Origin: Apostichopus japonicus | Taxonomy: Eukaryota > Echinodermata > Holothuroidea > Aspidochirotida > Stichopodidae | Assembly (NCBI RefSeq): GCF_037975245.1 | Contig: NC_092573.1 | Span: forward strand, 1,666,001 to 1,730,000 | Reading direction: 5' to 3' | Length of the DNA: 64,000 bases | Part shown: positions 41,263 through 56,200 of the stretch, in pieces | Position numbering within the stretch: position 1 is the stretch's first letter | How the letters are laid out: the number at the start of each line of letters is the position of its first letter | Notes under the pieces: model-generated | The model's database searches: none | Seen by the model: the letters and a program-made list of their open reading frames with translations, nothing else | Told to the model about the DNA's origin: nothing | Program-made: the position numbers and the translations under genes

Positions 41263-44200
41263 CTGAAGAAATCAAGTCCACAAACGTAAGAGTATATTGC
41301 CCATAATTTATTTTTCTTTATTTAAAAGGAAAAGGAACACACACCTGACCATCATTTTTGTTCTATCTGATAAGATTACTCTAATGAACAACTCCCTCAC
41401 CCCCCGCCCCCCCTCTCTATTCCTGTTCCAACCTTCCACAACCAAGAGACACAAACCCAACCATTATTACTGGTCTATGTGATAGAGATTATTGTCATGA
41501 TCAGCCTCCCAAACAGCAAAGAAAAAAAAATCTTATTCCATTTGATTTTTAGAGATATCACAGATTTAATGCTGCTTCAAACATAAAGCTGAAGACTTCA
41601 TCAAGTCTGAATATGACATCATAGAGGCCACAAGTACCTTCAACTTTTTATGTCTTTCATTATTTCCATGTCTATATTTGTTTGTAATGGAGATGGGCTT
41701 TTACAAATGCTGGATCGAATATATTGGACTTCTTAACATGACCAAATGATGGCATTGGTTTCTGGATCAAGGATGTTAACACTCTCCCTTAAAAAACATG
41801 GAAACAAAAGCAAAGGGTGTCAGACTCTTGTGGCAGTATTGCATCACAGATTAACCAAAAAAATGAAAGCCCTCGGACACAACTTTTAAACTAGGATATA
41901 AACAATTTTTCTTCGCCGCTCGAGGGAATTGTTCTACACAAAGATCTCAGTCATAAGATGCAAAAGATAATGCTTGGGATAGTGACCCCCTTTAAGTCCC
42001 ACTTGTAAATATGTTCACTTTCCTAAGTACAGCAAAACCTCTCCATCAGAGAACACTTTTCAAATCTGAATTGTTATGAAAATTCAAAGCCATGCAGTCG
42101 CTTCTACAACTAACTGACTACGGATAGTTGAGTGTATACAAAATGCAAATCTTTACTACCCCCTTGCCACCCCTACCCCAAAATGAAAATGCATGGATTA
42201 TACACACACACTAGATCATAACAAGATATAACATATACCTTAGATATATTAGATTATTGGGCATGTCAGTTGCATTTGCAGATATCTACTATGCAAAGGA
42301 TATTCATACAGCTGTATAAAACAATATCGCTGCTATCTTGAATTGATTTGGTATCAAAATCTGACATGCAGTGATCTTTGATACAATTGTAAATGTCAAA
42401 CAATGGTATAGGTCTGTAAGAACAGTCAGGGGGGGAATCTGGCCACTCACAATGTGTAAGGGGTGATCGGGGGGGGGAGGTAAGGGAGGGGTAATAACTT
42501 ACATGCTATCTGTGATGTAGATCCGGCAGTAGCAGTAACAGTGCTTGCTGGACATGATTTGCAGGCAACCTGACCTTCTCTGTCGGAATAGGTATTCACA
42601 GGACAAAACTCACAGCGATTCTCTGATTCCACATAAAAGAGCCCCACCGGACAAGGTACTGTTGAAAGGGAACAAAAGAAACAAGAATATTAACGGTGTA
42701 TATAGTATTATCGCACAGGCATTTGTCCCATTGCCGCTTCGGAATCACTGAGCTCAAAGAACAGGGTCAAGCTTAGCACGGAATGAGAAAGTTTGTCAAT
42801 TTTCAACGATGATGGAACAGCTTTTGGAGGGCAAGCTGTTTTTAATATTTTAGTTCTGCTATTGAACAATCCTTTTCCAGATCCATACTCACAACTCATT
42901 CGAATGAACATGTTATTTTGATCATAACTCTGACAATACAAGAAAAACAATAAAACTAGCAGTGGATCCAAGTAAATGTTTCCGGGAAACAAGTTACGGT
43001 ACAAACCAAACTTGCTACAAAGATAGTGGTGCATGAGAAATAAATGGGTATGAGCAATGAACGTCTGCTCAATGCATGCTCAATGCTTACACTTTACACC
43101 ATGTTTTTGAGAAAACCCATCTTCGCAGCTACATTTTCAGTACAAAAAGTTTTTTTCGTAGAGCAGTGGGTTTTGGGTCCCTGGATATGCTACTGAAAAC
43201 CAAATTAAAATTATTAACACTCACCACAGCCATCTTGGATCACCAGTGAACCACGGGCACACTGCCATGCTGTCTCAGAGGGTGTGCTGTTCTCGCCCAC
43301 CGATGACACCAGCCTCCCTCCGTCGATTACCATGGTTAGATTACCAGCTCTCGCAGCTTCTTGGATCAAGGCAGCCAGAGTATCTACATCATTCCTGGCT
43401 GTTTCAACATCTTCGACAGACTCGCTCGGTTCAATGTCTGCCTCAACTCTAATGGTCAGCTCCAGTTCGTTACCCGTAGCTCGCCTGCGCCGATTGTTCG
43501 AGTTGTTATCCGGGGCTACCGTATCCGGGGCTACCGTATCCGGGACTACCGTCTCCGTGGCTACAGTACTACAAAGGGCGTCGTACCCGCTTCGACGGCA
43601 GGACTCTGCTCTGCCTAGTTCGCATAGCTGGAGCTCTCCCAACGAGAGGGTGATGGAGTCGAAAGTGACTGCTAAAATATCCATCCTATCCAAGGCACAG
43701 AGTGCAGGGGAAGCTTCAAAGGTCATCAAAACATTCTTGAATATTTGGGGTCCATTCTCAGGCACTGAAAAGAGGTATGAGGGAAGAAAATAATCAATGA
43801 ACGAATCATGGCAATATATATTGGTGTGTTAGCTCAGTGGTTAACGCCGGTGCCTTTCAATCATAAGGTCCCCAGTTTGAGTCACTCCAAGATAAATGTA
43901 TGTTATCCACTTACAGAGTTGTTGACAATTCATAATCATGGATGTTAAATATTAATCTAAGAGACTGACTTTGGTCAGTTTGCGGCTTTGATAAGCCAAT
44001 GAGGCTTCTTCGCGAGTTCATGCTTGCAGGAGGATCTGGAATACATACAATACATACATTTATCATGCAAGGGTTGATTCTAAATGGTGTGTGTCTCCAG
44101 AATTATCTGAGGTGACCAGTACTAGTACCATTAGTAAATTCCATATATGGCACAGATATGGGCCAGATACAAATTGCCATATCTTGGCCATATCTGGATT

Positions 44201-47200
44201 TTGAGTAAGGGCTATCCTTTGGGTTGTTCAGAAGGCCTAACTGAATATCTGAACCTTAGCTGACAACCTTGAACAGAAAGAGTGGACAACATTAATTGAA
44301 TATGTCCATGATGAGAGTAAAGGTAACTTTCTCAAAACACACAGCCCAGCAATGTACCACTTTACATTATCAAACTACAAAATGGAACTTTAAACTTAAG
44401 AACATTTAATTTTTTGTAAAAGGCCCTTTTTGCATTTATTGCCCCCCCCCCCCCCCAACTTGGGATGACCTCAACTATTACCATAACTATAATTCCTGCT
44501 TTTCAGATGTGATGTTACATGCTGCTGAATGACTTATTCCAATAGTTAAACCAAACAAATCTTCCAGAAAAAACATTATAGAGGAATACAAACTTGAGGA
44601 AACCCACTCAGGCTCGGCACTCACTCCACGAGAATGAGGAATCCAAAATGATTGCTAAATAAATTGCCTGGGCAGGCTACTTGAGGCACTGGTTGATAAC
44701 TTACTCTGGCAGAGGTCCGACCCTGTAAAGGGATCCCACACTCCCGTCGTGACTCCCTCTTTGCACTGGAAGAGATTACGAGAAGGTGCATAAACATATC
44801 CCTGGAAGCACTCCACCGAACACTGGAACTCCCCAGTAGCGGAAACACTACAGTTCTTGGAGGATTTGTTGTTGAGGGGTAGACTCTGACAGGCAACGTC
44901 TTCAGATGGTAAAACAAAGTGGATAAGTCGGTGTAAATATATTAAGTTATGAAGTCATTTAAGTGATCAAAGTTATTTAAGTATGGACTGCAAATATGGT
45001 ACAGTTGCTATTTTTTTGTAACAATATGTTTTCTTTTTTTTAAGCTCCCTCTTTCTTTGTGCCAATAAAATTGTAATCTTTCTTGAAATCTGTCTTTTTT
45101 TGTCGCTATTCATGAAAGCAGAAATATATCTTGAAATCTTGACGAAAGGATCCCCGACAGTCATCAGTGAAGTTTGACTTTCCCGAACAAACATGAGGGG
45201 AACACATTTGAATAACTACAACTGTGACACGAGGGAAATCTTTCCCAATAGAAGTTAGACACATTTAAAAAAAAAAAAAAAAATTCAGCTATTAAAATTG
45301 CTGTGATGGCATCATCCCTCTTTATCTTTGCCGTAAAAACTGCTATAAAGATGTGGCTTTGACCTACAGGTGCAGACAATTTCTGCCAATTTGATTAAGT
45401 AATTGACTTCAGCCACCAGAATATCTGTTTATTTTAAGCAATTGGGACAAACATGATGAAGTTAAAGGGTCCATAGCTTTACTGTTCTGACTCAGTGTCG
45501 TGCATTAAGCAGGGCTCAATATTTTGCACCTATTAACAACCAATATTTATGTTTCTCAAATACCTGTGAAACAATTTTGATTCCCCATTCATTGCTACAT
45601 CATGAAAAAGCTGGTAAGTTTAGGGCACAAATTTTGATTTCAAAATATGACTAAGTATGTGGTCCAATAGTATAATGTATTTTAGTCAGATGAAATAAAA
45701 ATGAGAAATGCAATTTGGAGATCAAATAAGTGGAAGAGCTGTGGAAGATCACAAGGTAATGTGGTCTGAAAACAAAATGGAACATTAGACTTAGAGGCTA
45801 GAAACAGAATTCCTTAGCTTAGTTATTTGGCACACATTTGGCTATACTATAGAATGGCATCGTCAGAACGTGGCGAGCTTCACATTGAGTTCACCTTTCC
45901 TTCACTTAAATATCTGATTAAATCATGAACAAGAAAGGGTCAGTCTTTCTAATGTACAGACAAAGTACTCAATTGTCTCATGCAGTCCTACTCAAAAATA
46001 TAATTACATAATGTATGCACCAATGAAGACTATATTCCAGGAATAACTCATACTGTACAACACCGCAAAACTTGAATTAATTCACTAATAATTTATCAGT
46101 TAAATAATCTTCAAATCTACATATATATATCTTTTTTTTCTACCTTTATTAGCTTAACAAAACCCCCGTCATGCGAGATAAAATGTAAACACCAAGCATC
46201 ACCGCAGCAAAATATCCATAGTGACAAAAACATGACTTTTCATACATATGGATACCTACAACTCCCATTCCCCCACACAAACATTAAACTGTATAAATTT
46301 AAAATGCTGAATAAAATGTTTAAAAAAAAAGGGCTGAACTTTCGATAACAGAAGCATAAAACAAAGCAAGATGAAACAATAATGTAGTAATAATGTAGTA
46401 ATAATGTAGTAATAATGTAGTAGATGCAAGAGGAAAAATACAGTAATTGCCAGATGGAAAATATTGCAGACATAGTTTATGAAAACTGTAATCAACAGAA
46501 TCCTCACATCATATGATACAATAAAATACTGATATCAGATAGCTTAACACATTCAAAAATACCACAAGAGTTAAAAAAGGGGAAAGCATCAGAAAATGTC
46601 TCAGAGCATCAAAAGTCTCGACCCACAACAAAACCAGATAAAGTCCAGCAACAGCTGACTAATGCATGACTAACAACATAGCCAGACAAGTGTTTTTCAG
46701 TGAATATTTATCAGTAGCTGGATATGTATATTGCTTATATATAGCATTCATCAAAATGACCAATTCCACTGTTGTGAACACCACAAAATAGCATCAAACT
46801 TTCCAACAAGCAATCCCAATTTTACACTTTAATCGATGAGAGAAGATTCCGAAGAAAGCCGAATATAAAAATAGTGCACACAGGATAAGCTGTCCAAAAA
46901 TAAAAACAGATACTGACGCAAAGTAAACAAAAAAAGAAAAGAAAAGAAACAAAAGACACTTTTTCCTCTCCATCCCCTTCCCCCTTATAGAAGGAAAACA
47001 AAATAATAACAAAGGACAACATATAAAAACAGAAAAGTTCAAGAAGCAATGTCCATACCGCAAAACAAAAAAGGCAGAGATACGTACTAGCTTTGAAAAC
47101 TCTGATTGTGAAAGTGCAAGAATTAAGGTTTCCGAAACTATCTGTGGCCTGCAGGAAGATCAGATGATACCGTCCGGCCGTGGAAGATTCAAACTTTGTG

Positions 47201-50200
47201 CCATTTTGTCGGCTGTACCTTATCCCGTTCTCAACTCGCAAGCCTACGTTATCAGTGATGCGAGGCATGGGCCAAACCACCTCTACATTATCTTCCGTGG
47301 TAACTGTTTCTATATCTTTGGGACACTCCAACTGGGGCTCTTCTCTATCTGCAAATGGTAACAGACAAAGAATGGTGACATCACACACGCTCGGGAAGTC
47401 GGGATCTATCGCTAACCGATGAATTGAATCTACATGCATTTATATCTAATTCTATCATGCATTTTTGTTGGGCCATTTTCATTTTTATGTCATTCTTTTG
47501 CTCAGGATAACTTTTTCATACTTCTTAAACCTTTTTCAGACTTTCTAACAATAAAAAATCTGAACATTGTCATGACATGCAATACCATACCCAAATACAA
47601 CGTACTATTTTGTGTAAAAACATGCAAATTCAGACAACCTGCCCTTGAATTTTAAATCTAACCTGTTCCTTGTTGGAACCTCCAGAATTTATTTAGCAAA
47701 ATTTTAATATCCATGCAAAGCTAGGTGTGATGTAAGCTTCCAGGACATTTAAAAAGTAAAGTTTTTCTTACTCTCTTAAACTATTTTTTAACTAGTGTTA
47801 CTAAATTCTATCCTCAAAGACAGATCTTATTGTAATTAATAATTCCCATGTTTCTGAGCATAGGGTTATATTCACCCCAGTTTGAATTTTTGCTTGACGG
47901 TATAAACATTACATCATAGTCGTTTTAATAGTGAAATTGAAATGATAAAGACTTTTTGGAAGAGTTCTTGCTTCATCCATATATGGAACTCCAGTTTAGT
48001 CTACCTGAACATCTAACATCAAGTCAAATTCATATGCTGTACTTGTATTTGTGTCACAATGATGTCCTTATGTTGAGCTGATTGAGGATCAAGTAAAAGA
48101 TGTTTAATCTTGCTATCTTTTACAGCTAATTTATTTATCAATTAGTTTTGTTATTTTTTGTTCTGCTATTTTTTGTTAATTTTCCTGTTTGCAGTGTCAA
48201 AATTTATCGTACAAAACCTGTTGCCTAGTCTTAAAATGTTACTGCTATTGCTCAGAGTAGGGTAATTTTAGTCTTTAGTTGTTACTAAGCATGGATATCA
48301 CCACTTTGTCTGTTACCCATCACCCCAGCTGTGTCCGTCCTTAGTCAATTCTTCCCATCACCAACAAGACCTGTGGCAAACACCTTGCAAAAACAAATCT
48401 TGAACCGCATGCAAACCAGAGAGCAACAAAATATTTGTAAAATGGCAATAGAAAAATTAAGAAAATATGTAGAAGCAAAATGCAAACAGAGAAGGCTGAA
48501 AGTACCTGAGAAGAACACTGTGAAAGAGCATTCCACTAATTGTCCGCTAACTGCATCCTCTACAGCAGCCTTGATCGGTACACCGGTAACATATTCCTCA
48601 CGATAGGTGATGTTACTCGGCAATGCAACTAGCTCCACTGGGCCTTCAGTTATAGCATACTCAACTGATTGCATGCCAGAGTCGCGAACTATCAGGTTGA
48701 TATCCAGATAAACCATATTCGACCCTCTTATGAAAGGGAAGGAAAGGACTTCGTTTTGTGGACAATTTAGAAATCTCGCACCAGGAAACTTAGGCACGAC
48801 AGGAGCCATTCCGTCATCGGTTATCATATCGGTTACAAAATTAGTCACCATCGGTTCTGCGGTCGAGCCTGGTACCGAGACGAGAAAACAAACACAGTGG
48901 GCTTTGATAACGATGGGATGCCACGGACAGCATCCCACAGTGCTGCACCCAGCACATGCATGCGGGTAAAATTACAATCGACACCAAACTAGCAAACATT
49001 TACACAAAGAAGATGCGACAAACAACAAAGATGGCAAATGATAACTCCTAAAGAAGATCAACGTTAAAAGCAAGTCGACTGGCAACTCCATAGATGCTGC
49101 GGAATGAATTGGTCCTAACTCTAATTTTTGGCTTCGTAAAAGGAAACCAATGAATCAAATAAGTGACTAAAAATTGATACACACAGAGGATTACAGACAA
49201 TTGTTTCTAGTTTGATTGACTTTACATGACAGCAAATCTGACAAATGGGAACGATCCAATAGATGAAACTTTTTCGCTATCTGCTTTGGGCTAAAAACAG
49301 TGGCTTTTATACAGTATTGATGGAATAAATAAAAATAAATAAAAATGGGGCATTTACAACTCGCAATGAGCAGCAGCTAACAAACATTAAATGTACATCT
49401 ATCCAAAAATTCCAGTGAGAATTAATTGCATAAAATAGAGTGTATTATACAAAGCCTCTGAAGCAAGCAGCCTATTTAAGGCAAAGTTTTTAACAATTTT
49501 TTTTGTGGTTGTCCCTCCCTTAACCAGGTCTTAGTGGTTGGTTGTCTGAAAGGCAGATTTGTTCATCCGAAAATGTAGCAAAATAACAAACAAAAAAACG
49601 AACGATATGTACACACACACTGTAGGAGAGATGTGTAGGTTTGGTGCATAAAACACCAGGTTTGGGCCAGTAAAACTCCCCTTTGAGTGATACATAGGCT
49701 TACCTCTATGTTATTTTTATTTCAGTATATCCAAATTGATGGAGGGTGATGACAATTTATCATTTAACCTATTTGGAGTATTTAGTAACGACAAAATCTG
49801 AATTTTACATAAGCAGCTGGTCGTCCGCAGGAATACGACCACCAAAGCTGATGTTTGGTTCTCCAGACAGACAGTAGGTCATCTGGGATGACCATTAAAG
49901 TTCCGCCCTGTTATTGAAGGTAGCGCTATTGGCAAATGGACAGCCACTATTCACAACATACTGAAGGCAACATTCTGTGTGGTTGCAAACAATTACACGG
50001 CAAGAATGATTGGTTTGTGGGTACAAAGTCAACAAAAGTCATATCATGTCTACATCAACAGAGTAACTAGCTGGATACTCTTTTGCTCCCTGGCACAAAC
50101 AATCCGTGTAAAAGCGATAACACACAGCCAGGTGAGCAAGTTCTACTTCGGAAAAAAATGCAAGCTTCTTACCCGTACTAATATTTCCCCTCTTGTTAAC

Positions 50201-53200
50201 AGTCACAGTGAAGAAGCAACTCTGGCTGTTGGAGAAGGAGTCGAATGTTGTGACAAAGACCTGTTCGGGTGTACCGGTGGCGAGGAAGAAACTTCCATTC
50301 TGAATGCTGTATTCAACGTTATCTACCTTCAAATTATCTGTGGCAGTAGCCGGCGGCCAGAAGACAGGTACAGCATCCACTGGAGTATCGATGACTATAT
50401 CTTGTGGACAGGTTATCTCAGGAAGCTCATCATCTAGAAAATTGGGAAAATAAAAATATGTATTTGACCAAGCTATTTTGCAGTCTCCTTTTTGTGGGGG
50501 GGGGGGGGGTGGGGAGTAAAGATTGGTTACAGTGAGATTGCAATTAATAAGGATGCAATTCACTATGTGGGTTGCCAGGTTTCATTTTAAATAATTAAGT
50601 TTGGATTCATTTCAAGATTCTCAGTTTTGCTTGTCTGGAAAGTCTCGGAAAGGAACATCTTAGGGTCAAATACACTTGTAAATTGATCTTCATATTTTGT
50701 TCAAATTGGCTAAACAAAAAATTCAGGAAAGAAGAAAGAATAGTGACTTAGTTGAATCTATTGTCATCTATTTTCAATCTCTGTTTAGTCTACTCATGTT
50801 AAGCCCAAATTAGCTACATGAGGGATGGTGGGGAGGAGGGATGGTGGGGGGTCATTCATCCAATGTAGAGGTATCAATGCACACCAGGTTCCTCGCCCTT
50901 TTGTAACACTACCATTTCGCCAGCTGTGATATCAAAGGATACTTTCCTAGCTAATGTCACACAATTACATGACCTGAGAAACCTCAGTTACCTGTCATTC
51001 GAAATACAAATATGCACGTGGCAGATAATCCCAGTGGTTGATAATCAGCTTGGTATTCTACCAAGACTCCTTCAATATACAGCTCTGAGAACATGACGTC
51101 TGTGTGTAACAGTAAAGATGGACCTTGGATGACGAAAATGGGCACCGGTTCACCAGACAGAGTCATGGCTGATATATTAAGGTCCACCGCTGCACTGGAT
51201 TGCCCTTCTGTGAGTGGAACAACCACAGGCTCGGTTGGACAGTTGATGAAAACAACCTCGTCTAAAGACAAGAGAGAAACGAAAATCATGAATAATGATG
51301 AAATTATGACCAGGTATTTCCACGACTGGGAAATCCAGGATCCTGGTCTTCAGACCAGACGCATGTTCAGGGTGGCGTTAATTTGTCGGTAAGAGGTCAA
51401 TCTACCATGCATTTTCCTATTAGCATAGCCCAATGCTAATTCCCAAGCCATGGGTTGTGACCCACAACCTGGGTGGCCAAACTTTTAAGGTGAGCTGATT
51501 TACATGATCCCCTTGACATGGGAAAGCAAAAAATTTGATCCTAAAAGCAGCACATTTCATGGGAGTCCGGAGAAGTAAACTTTCCTACCTGTCAAGCTAA
51601 TTTTTGACAACATGTGTTGTATGTGTTTCCGATGTTGTCAACAAACTTTCAGTCAATTTGCAATCAGTTACAATCAAATCAATCAATATGCTTAGTATAA
51701 CTATCAATCACGGAAGCGAAATTATTAGGCGAGTTTAGGCCTATAAATTTGACGGACCATGACTTGCCTAGGGATCACCACCAAAGGGAGCAGGGGCTTG
51801 AACGACACTTACCATCAATATTACATTCTGGACCGACAAACCCGATGAGACATTTGCAGACGTGTCCCCCTGTTGACAATAGGGTGCAGACATTCCCATT
51901 TGGACAAGCCCTGTCTGGTGAACATGGGTCTAATGTGTGAATGGAGAAGGAAGAAAGTTTGAACTATTTCAAGCACTTTTGGGTTTGAATGATTATGTAC
52001 AATTAGTTATAGCCTGATTGCTTTCGTTGTGATTAACTAACGGTACGAGTGTAAAGTCAGCAGGTACTAAAGGTACAATTGTAACATATATATATGAAAT
52101 TGTCAAAATACTGGCCTATATAACAATTTTCTGTGAGAATCAACACCCTTTGAACCTTTGAACTAAAAGCTATTTACATCAAATATCTTTCATATATCTA
52201 TACTCTTGACCAAGACACAGCAAACATTTAATGTTAGGCCTTTTAATTCCTAGTGTGAGAGATCACATCAAGGTTTTTTTTTATGTTTCTTAGGAAATTG
52301 TAAATTTATTGTCCTTTTTTTTAACTATGACACCATGCATTGATATTTATATCAAAGTAGAGTCCTTTCTGCACATAAGTTGGTCCGAACTGGATCACAC
52401 ATACAAAACAGGAATGATCACCTAGCATGTACACATTGTAGACAACCTTTCTCAAAGCTACCAATTCTATCAAGCCAAACTTGCAATTAAATTTCATCAC
52501 TTTCTACTTTTACTTTCAGGAAGACAATAAACTCAGGTACAATTTACCGCACCAATAATTTGTCGTATTAAAAATCAAATTAAATACCCTCAGGAAGAAA
52601 TTCACAGTGAGCTCCCTCAAAGCCGTCGGGACACAAACACACATACAGGACTTCAGTAAGAACCACACAGGTGCCTGCCCTGCAAGGATTTGGGAGGCAG
52701 ACTTCCATAACTGTGGGAAAGAAAATCAAAGAAGATTAAAGTCAGAGACAAATAATAGGCAAGGATGAATTATCGGAGATATTATAACGAAACAATAGTA
52801 CCTAGTACGAGCAACGTGCACGGCCAATATGTCTAGAAATGTTTTCACAAAATCTCTTACTAGGCATATGTTTGAAATTTTAGTCGCTAAACATGTTCCA
52901 ATGGTAATCTCTGCTTAAAGCAAACTGGTCAAAGCTTTTTAACCATTCAGAATTGGTTTGGTTTGGTTCATGCATATCTGAATTGCCCACAAGGGTTATT
53001 TGGAAGAGTAGCAAAGGATCAAAGGGTGAGCAGCCACAACACCTTTTAAAGTAATACTAATCGGCCTTAAAGGCAGTTAGTTTAAATTGAATATCCTGCT
53101 TCGATTAAAACATCCAGCCCTTTCACTTTATAGTATTAAATACAAATAAGGATAGGAAAGGGGGCGCCTTTGGTTGATGCTGTTCTTACCTTCAATCTCG

Positions 53201-56200
53201 CAGTGGACTCCAGAGAGGCCGACCGGGCAGGTACAGGTATAGGTAAAAGAGGGTCCTCTTTGTAGGGGTACACAGGTTCCCCCTCCCTGGCAAGGGCTGT
53301 TGACACACAGATTGACTGGATTCACAGAGACTTCGCAAGAAAATGAGAGGACAAGGAACATGAAGCAATGTGAAACAGAAATAAAATAAGTGAAAGTGTC
53401 AGGACCAGAACATTTTTACCTAGAGGATAGCAAATGGAATATCCCCATGTAAACCTCTAACCGGCTAACATGCCAAGTTGGGTTTCGTCTAGTTGTAACG
53501 CCACGCGGCAAATGATCTTCTGAGCTGTGCACCGGGTATCAAACTAGAATCCTTTGCTTGGATAGTGGTTTGATGGATGCGATGTGTTATCTACAAGGCA
53601 ACTGACTTTCCCCACAATCGACACATCAAGGTGTAGCATCATGAAATTCGTTCTTTATTGTGTTAAGGTTATCTGTTTTTTTTTGGGGGGGGGGTTCTTC
53701 TTCGTTTTTTAGGTGTTAAGGTTTTCCATTTCCTTTGATGGGAGTACTCTATTCGATTAAGCCCACAAGGGTTTCTTAGTTTACTTCCTTTCACATATTT
53801 ACTTATTTGCAGTTGTATTTGTCTTGTTCACCTTGTATTACTATGTGTTGAAACAATAAATCAATATATTGTTGGTCACAGACTACCTTTACATCTGTTG
53901 AACATGTGTTAATTTATAGTTACCCTCGAGATGCAAATCTTGAATCTCACACAAAAGGAACAGCGACTGACCAGAATAATCCCAACAAACAATAACAATT
54001 AAAGTTCATCTTTTTGTTTGATTCAGAGATTTATGAAACCAGTCTTTGTTTTTAGTTTAAGATGTATATAATTATAGTGGAATAGTTGTAAATCCTTGAG
54101 TAGCTGTAGCAGGTATGACGTGATGGGGCCGTTAGTGAGGGAAGACGCCAGGTACAAATCAACCCACAGAACTGAAGTAGTGAGCATTTTCCAGCTGACC
54201 GATTCTTGCAATTTTCAACTTATCCTAACTGTCCCTACGTGCAAACTTGACCCGAAATTGCGGAAAATGTTCATTCTTTGGGAAATTGACATAATTTTCA
54301 CTGCAAGATTTATGCAAAATGAATGAGAGGAGGGATAATATAAAGGAACGATGTGGTGCTACAATAAATCAAATTGCTCGCCCATGTTCATAGCAATGCC
54401 GGCAAGTGTACAGCACAAACATAAACGAATATGGGATACGGGAATAAAGCATTGGAAGTTCCCCTTTTGTTTTGCTTCAGTCTGTTTGTGTAAATGGATT
54501 TTTCAAATTTGAAGAAAAGATGATATCACCCAAACATTTTCCATTTTTGTAGAGAGTCCAAGCTGTTATCTACATTTTATGGCTTTAGGTAAATCATCTT
54601 AAGCAAGACCGTTTAAAGACAACATAAGTAATTGACACATCACTGCTGTATGCAGCTACACTGTCAGCAAAAATGCTAATCGCCACCGTAGCCACAGACA
54701 AAGATAGAAACTGTGAGATGTGTTGAGGAGGGATGTTAACTCACTTTCGCAACTTTGCCCGCTTGAACCTCCTCTACAGAAGCAGGCAAACGATGTGTCT
54801 GTAGGATCTGGTGAGACGTGATAGCATATACCATCGTTGAAGCAAGGGTTGGGATCACATATATCAGTCAAACCTGTAACAAAGAAAGAAAAATAACAAA
54901 CGTCTATAGGTATTCTTAGAACGTTGGCAAATTTTTAACTTCTAGCTCCTAAACAATTTACAACGACCAAAAGAAGGGTCTTCTTAGTTTGACGGTAAAT
55001 CGGTCGGAAATTTTATAATCTGGCGATAACCACCGATGCAACATAACTTACCTTCAGAAAGAATGGTCTGGCAATTGAGTCCAAATCTCTCTGGAATGCA
55101 GAGACAGAAATGGCCTCCACCTTCCAAGTCAACACAGGTACCACCAAAGAAACAAGGAGAAAGTTCACAGCTACCACCTGAAAGAAATGGAAAGAAAAGT
55201 TTAAATAGAATGTGATTGTCTTACATTAAACACATAAGTATGTACGTACCCACACAAGTACACACACCCATAAATACATATATACATGGTCAATAGATAC
55301 AAAGGTCAAATAAGACAACTGCATGACATCAAATGATACACCATTAAAAAAACTTTTAGTACTGCGGAAATAAGCAGCCACTGGTGAATGAGTGTGCAGA
55401 GCATTCAAGTAAGGCTAACATTTCTTCAGGACAGGATCGTGAAGGTGACAAATAGAACTTTGCATACATATAAAAAAAAATCATGACTCTTGTGGCTAAG
55501 TCAACATAACCCTCTTTGTAAACTCAATATGTTAAATTACGACATACATCCAAGGAATTCTCCAGAAACACGATTATGATATATCACATCTCTTTTTCTG
55601 GGATAGAAATGAAGGATTCCCAACATTTAACTCACCGGGGCTTGCGGATAGTTCACAAATTGTCCCAACTCTGGTTTGAGGACAGCTACAATCAAACCCG
55701 CCGTCGAGAGAGTCACTGCACAGACCGAATAGGCATGGATTGTTAGAACACATATCTGCAAAAATGTAAACAGTCAGTGGCAAGGTTTAGTTATATAGAT
55801 ATATCTAAACTGTTATTGACTCAACGAACCAACCAATCTTGATCCATCAATTCAGATTTGAGACGAGGAAACGCTGGAAAAGTTCTGCATGATAAGATAA
55901 GTAAGTCCCCTTCTTCTTTGTCGTCTTTCGGTTTTATAGGTAAACAAGTTATGGTAAAAGGTAACTGACTGATTGAATATCACGTAATAGCAGCTTGTTT
56001 CAACCTATCTATTACACCAGGGAGGCATATAGTGTGATTCAAAGCCTGAAATGTACATCCATGATCCACTTGACCGCAGCCTCAATTAAGGAAAGAACCT
56101 GCTACCACAGTAGTAGTAAAGTAATAGTCATGAGGTATAAATATATTAAATGAATACTTTCTGAATGAAGGAACAGAAGGCTTAAATTAAAGAGTAAGTA

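Noticed and set aside
42708-43034. 108-residue - strand ORF in the intron between the linker and GCC2/GCC3 exons
   Set aside because: No phase 1-1 splice pair around it and no recognisable module; could still be an unannotated exon but I cannot support it.
43284-43793. 169-residue + strand ORF
   Set aside because: Exact antisense of the linker exon 43225-43764, which has good splice sites and continues the - strand frame.
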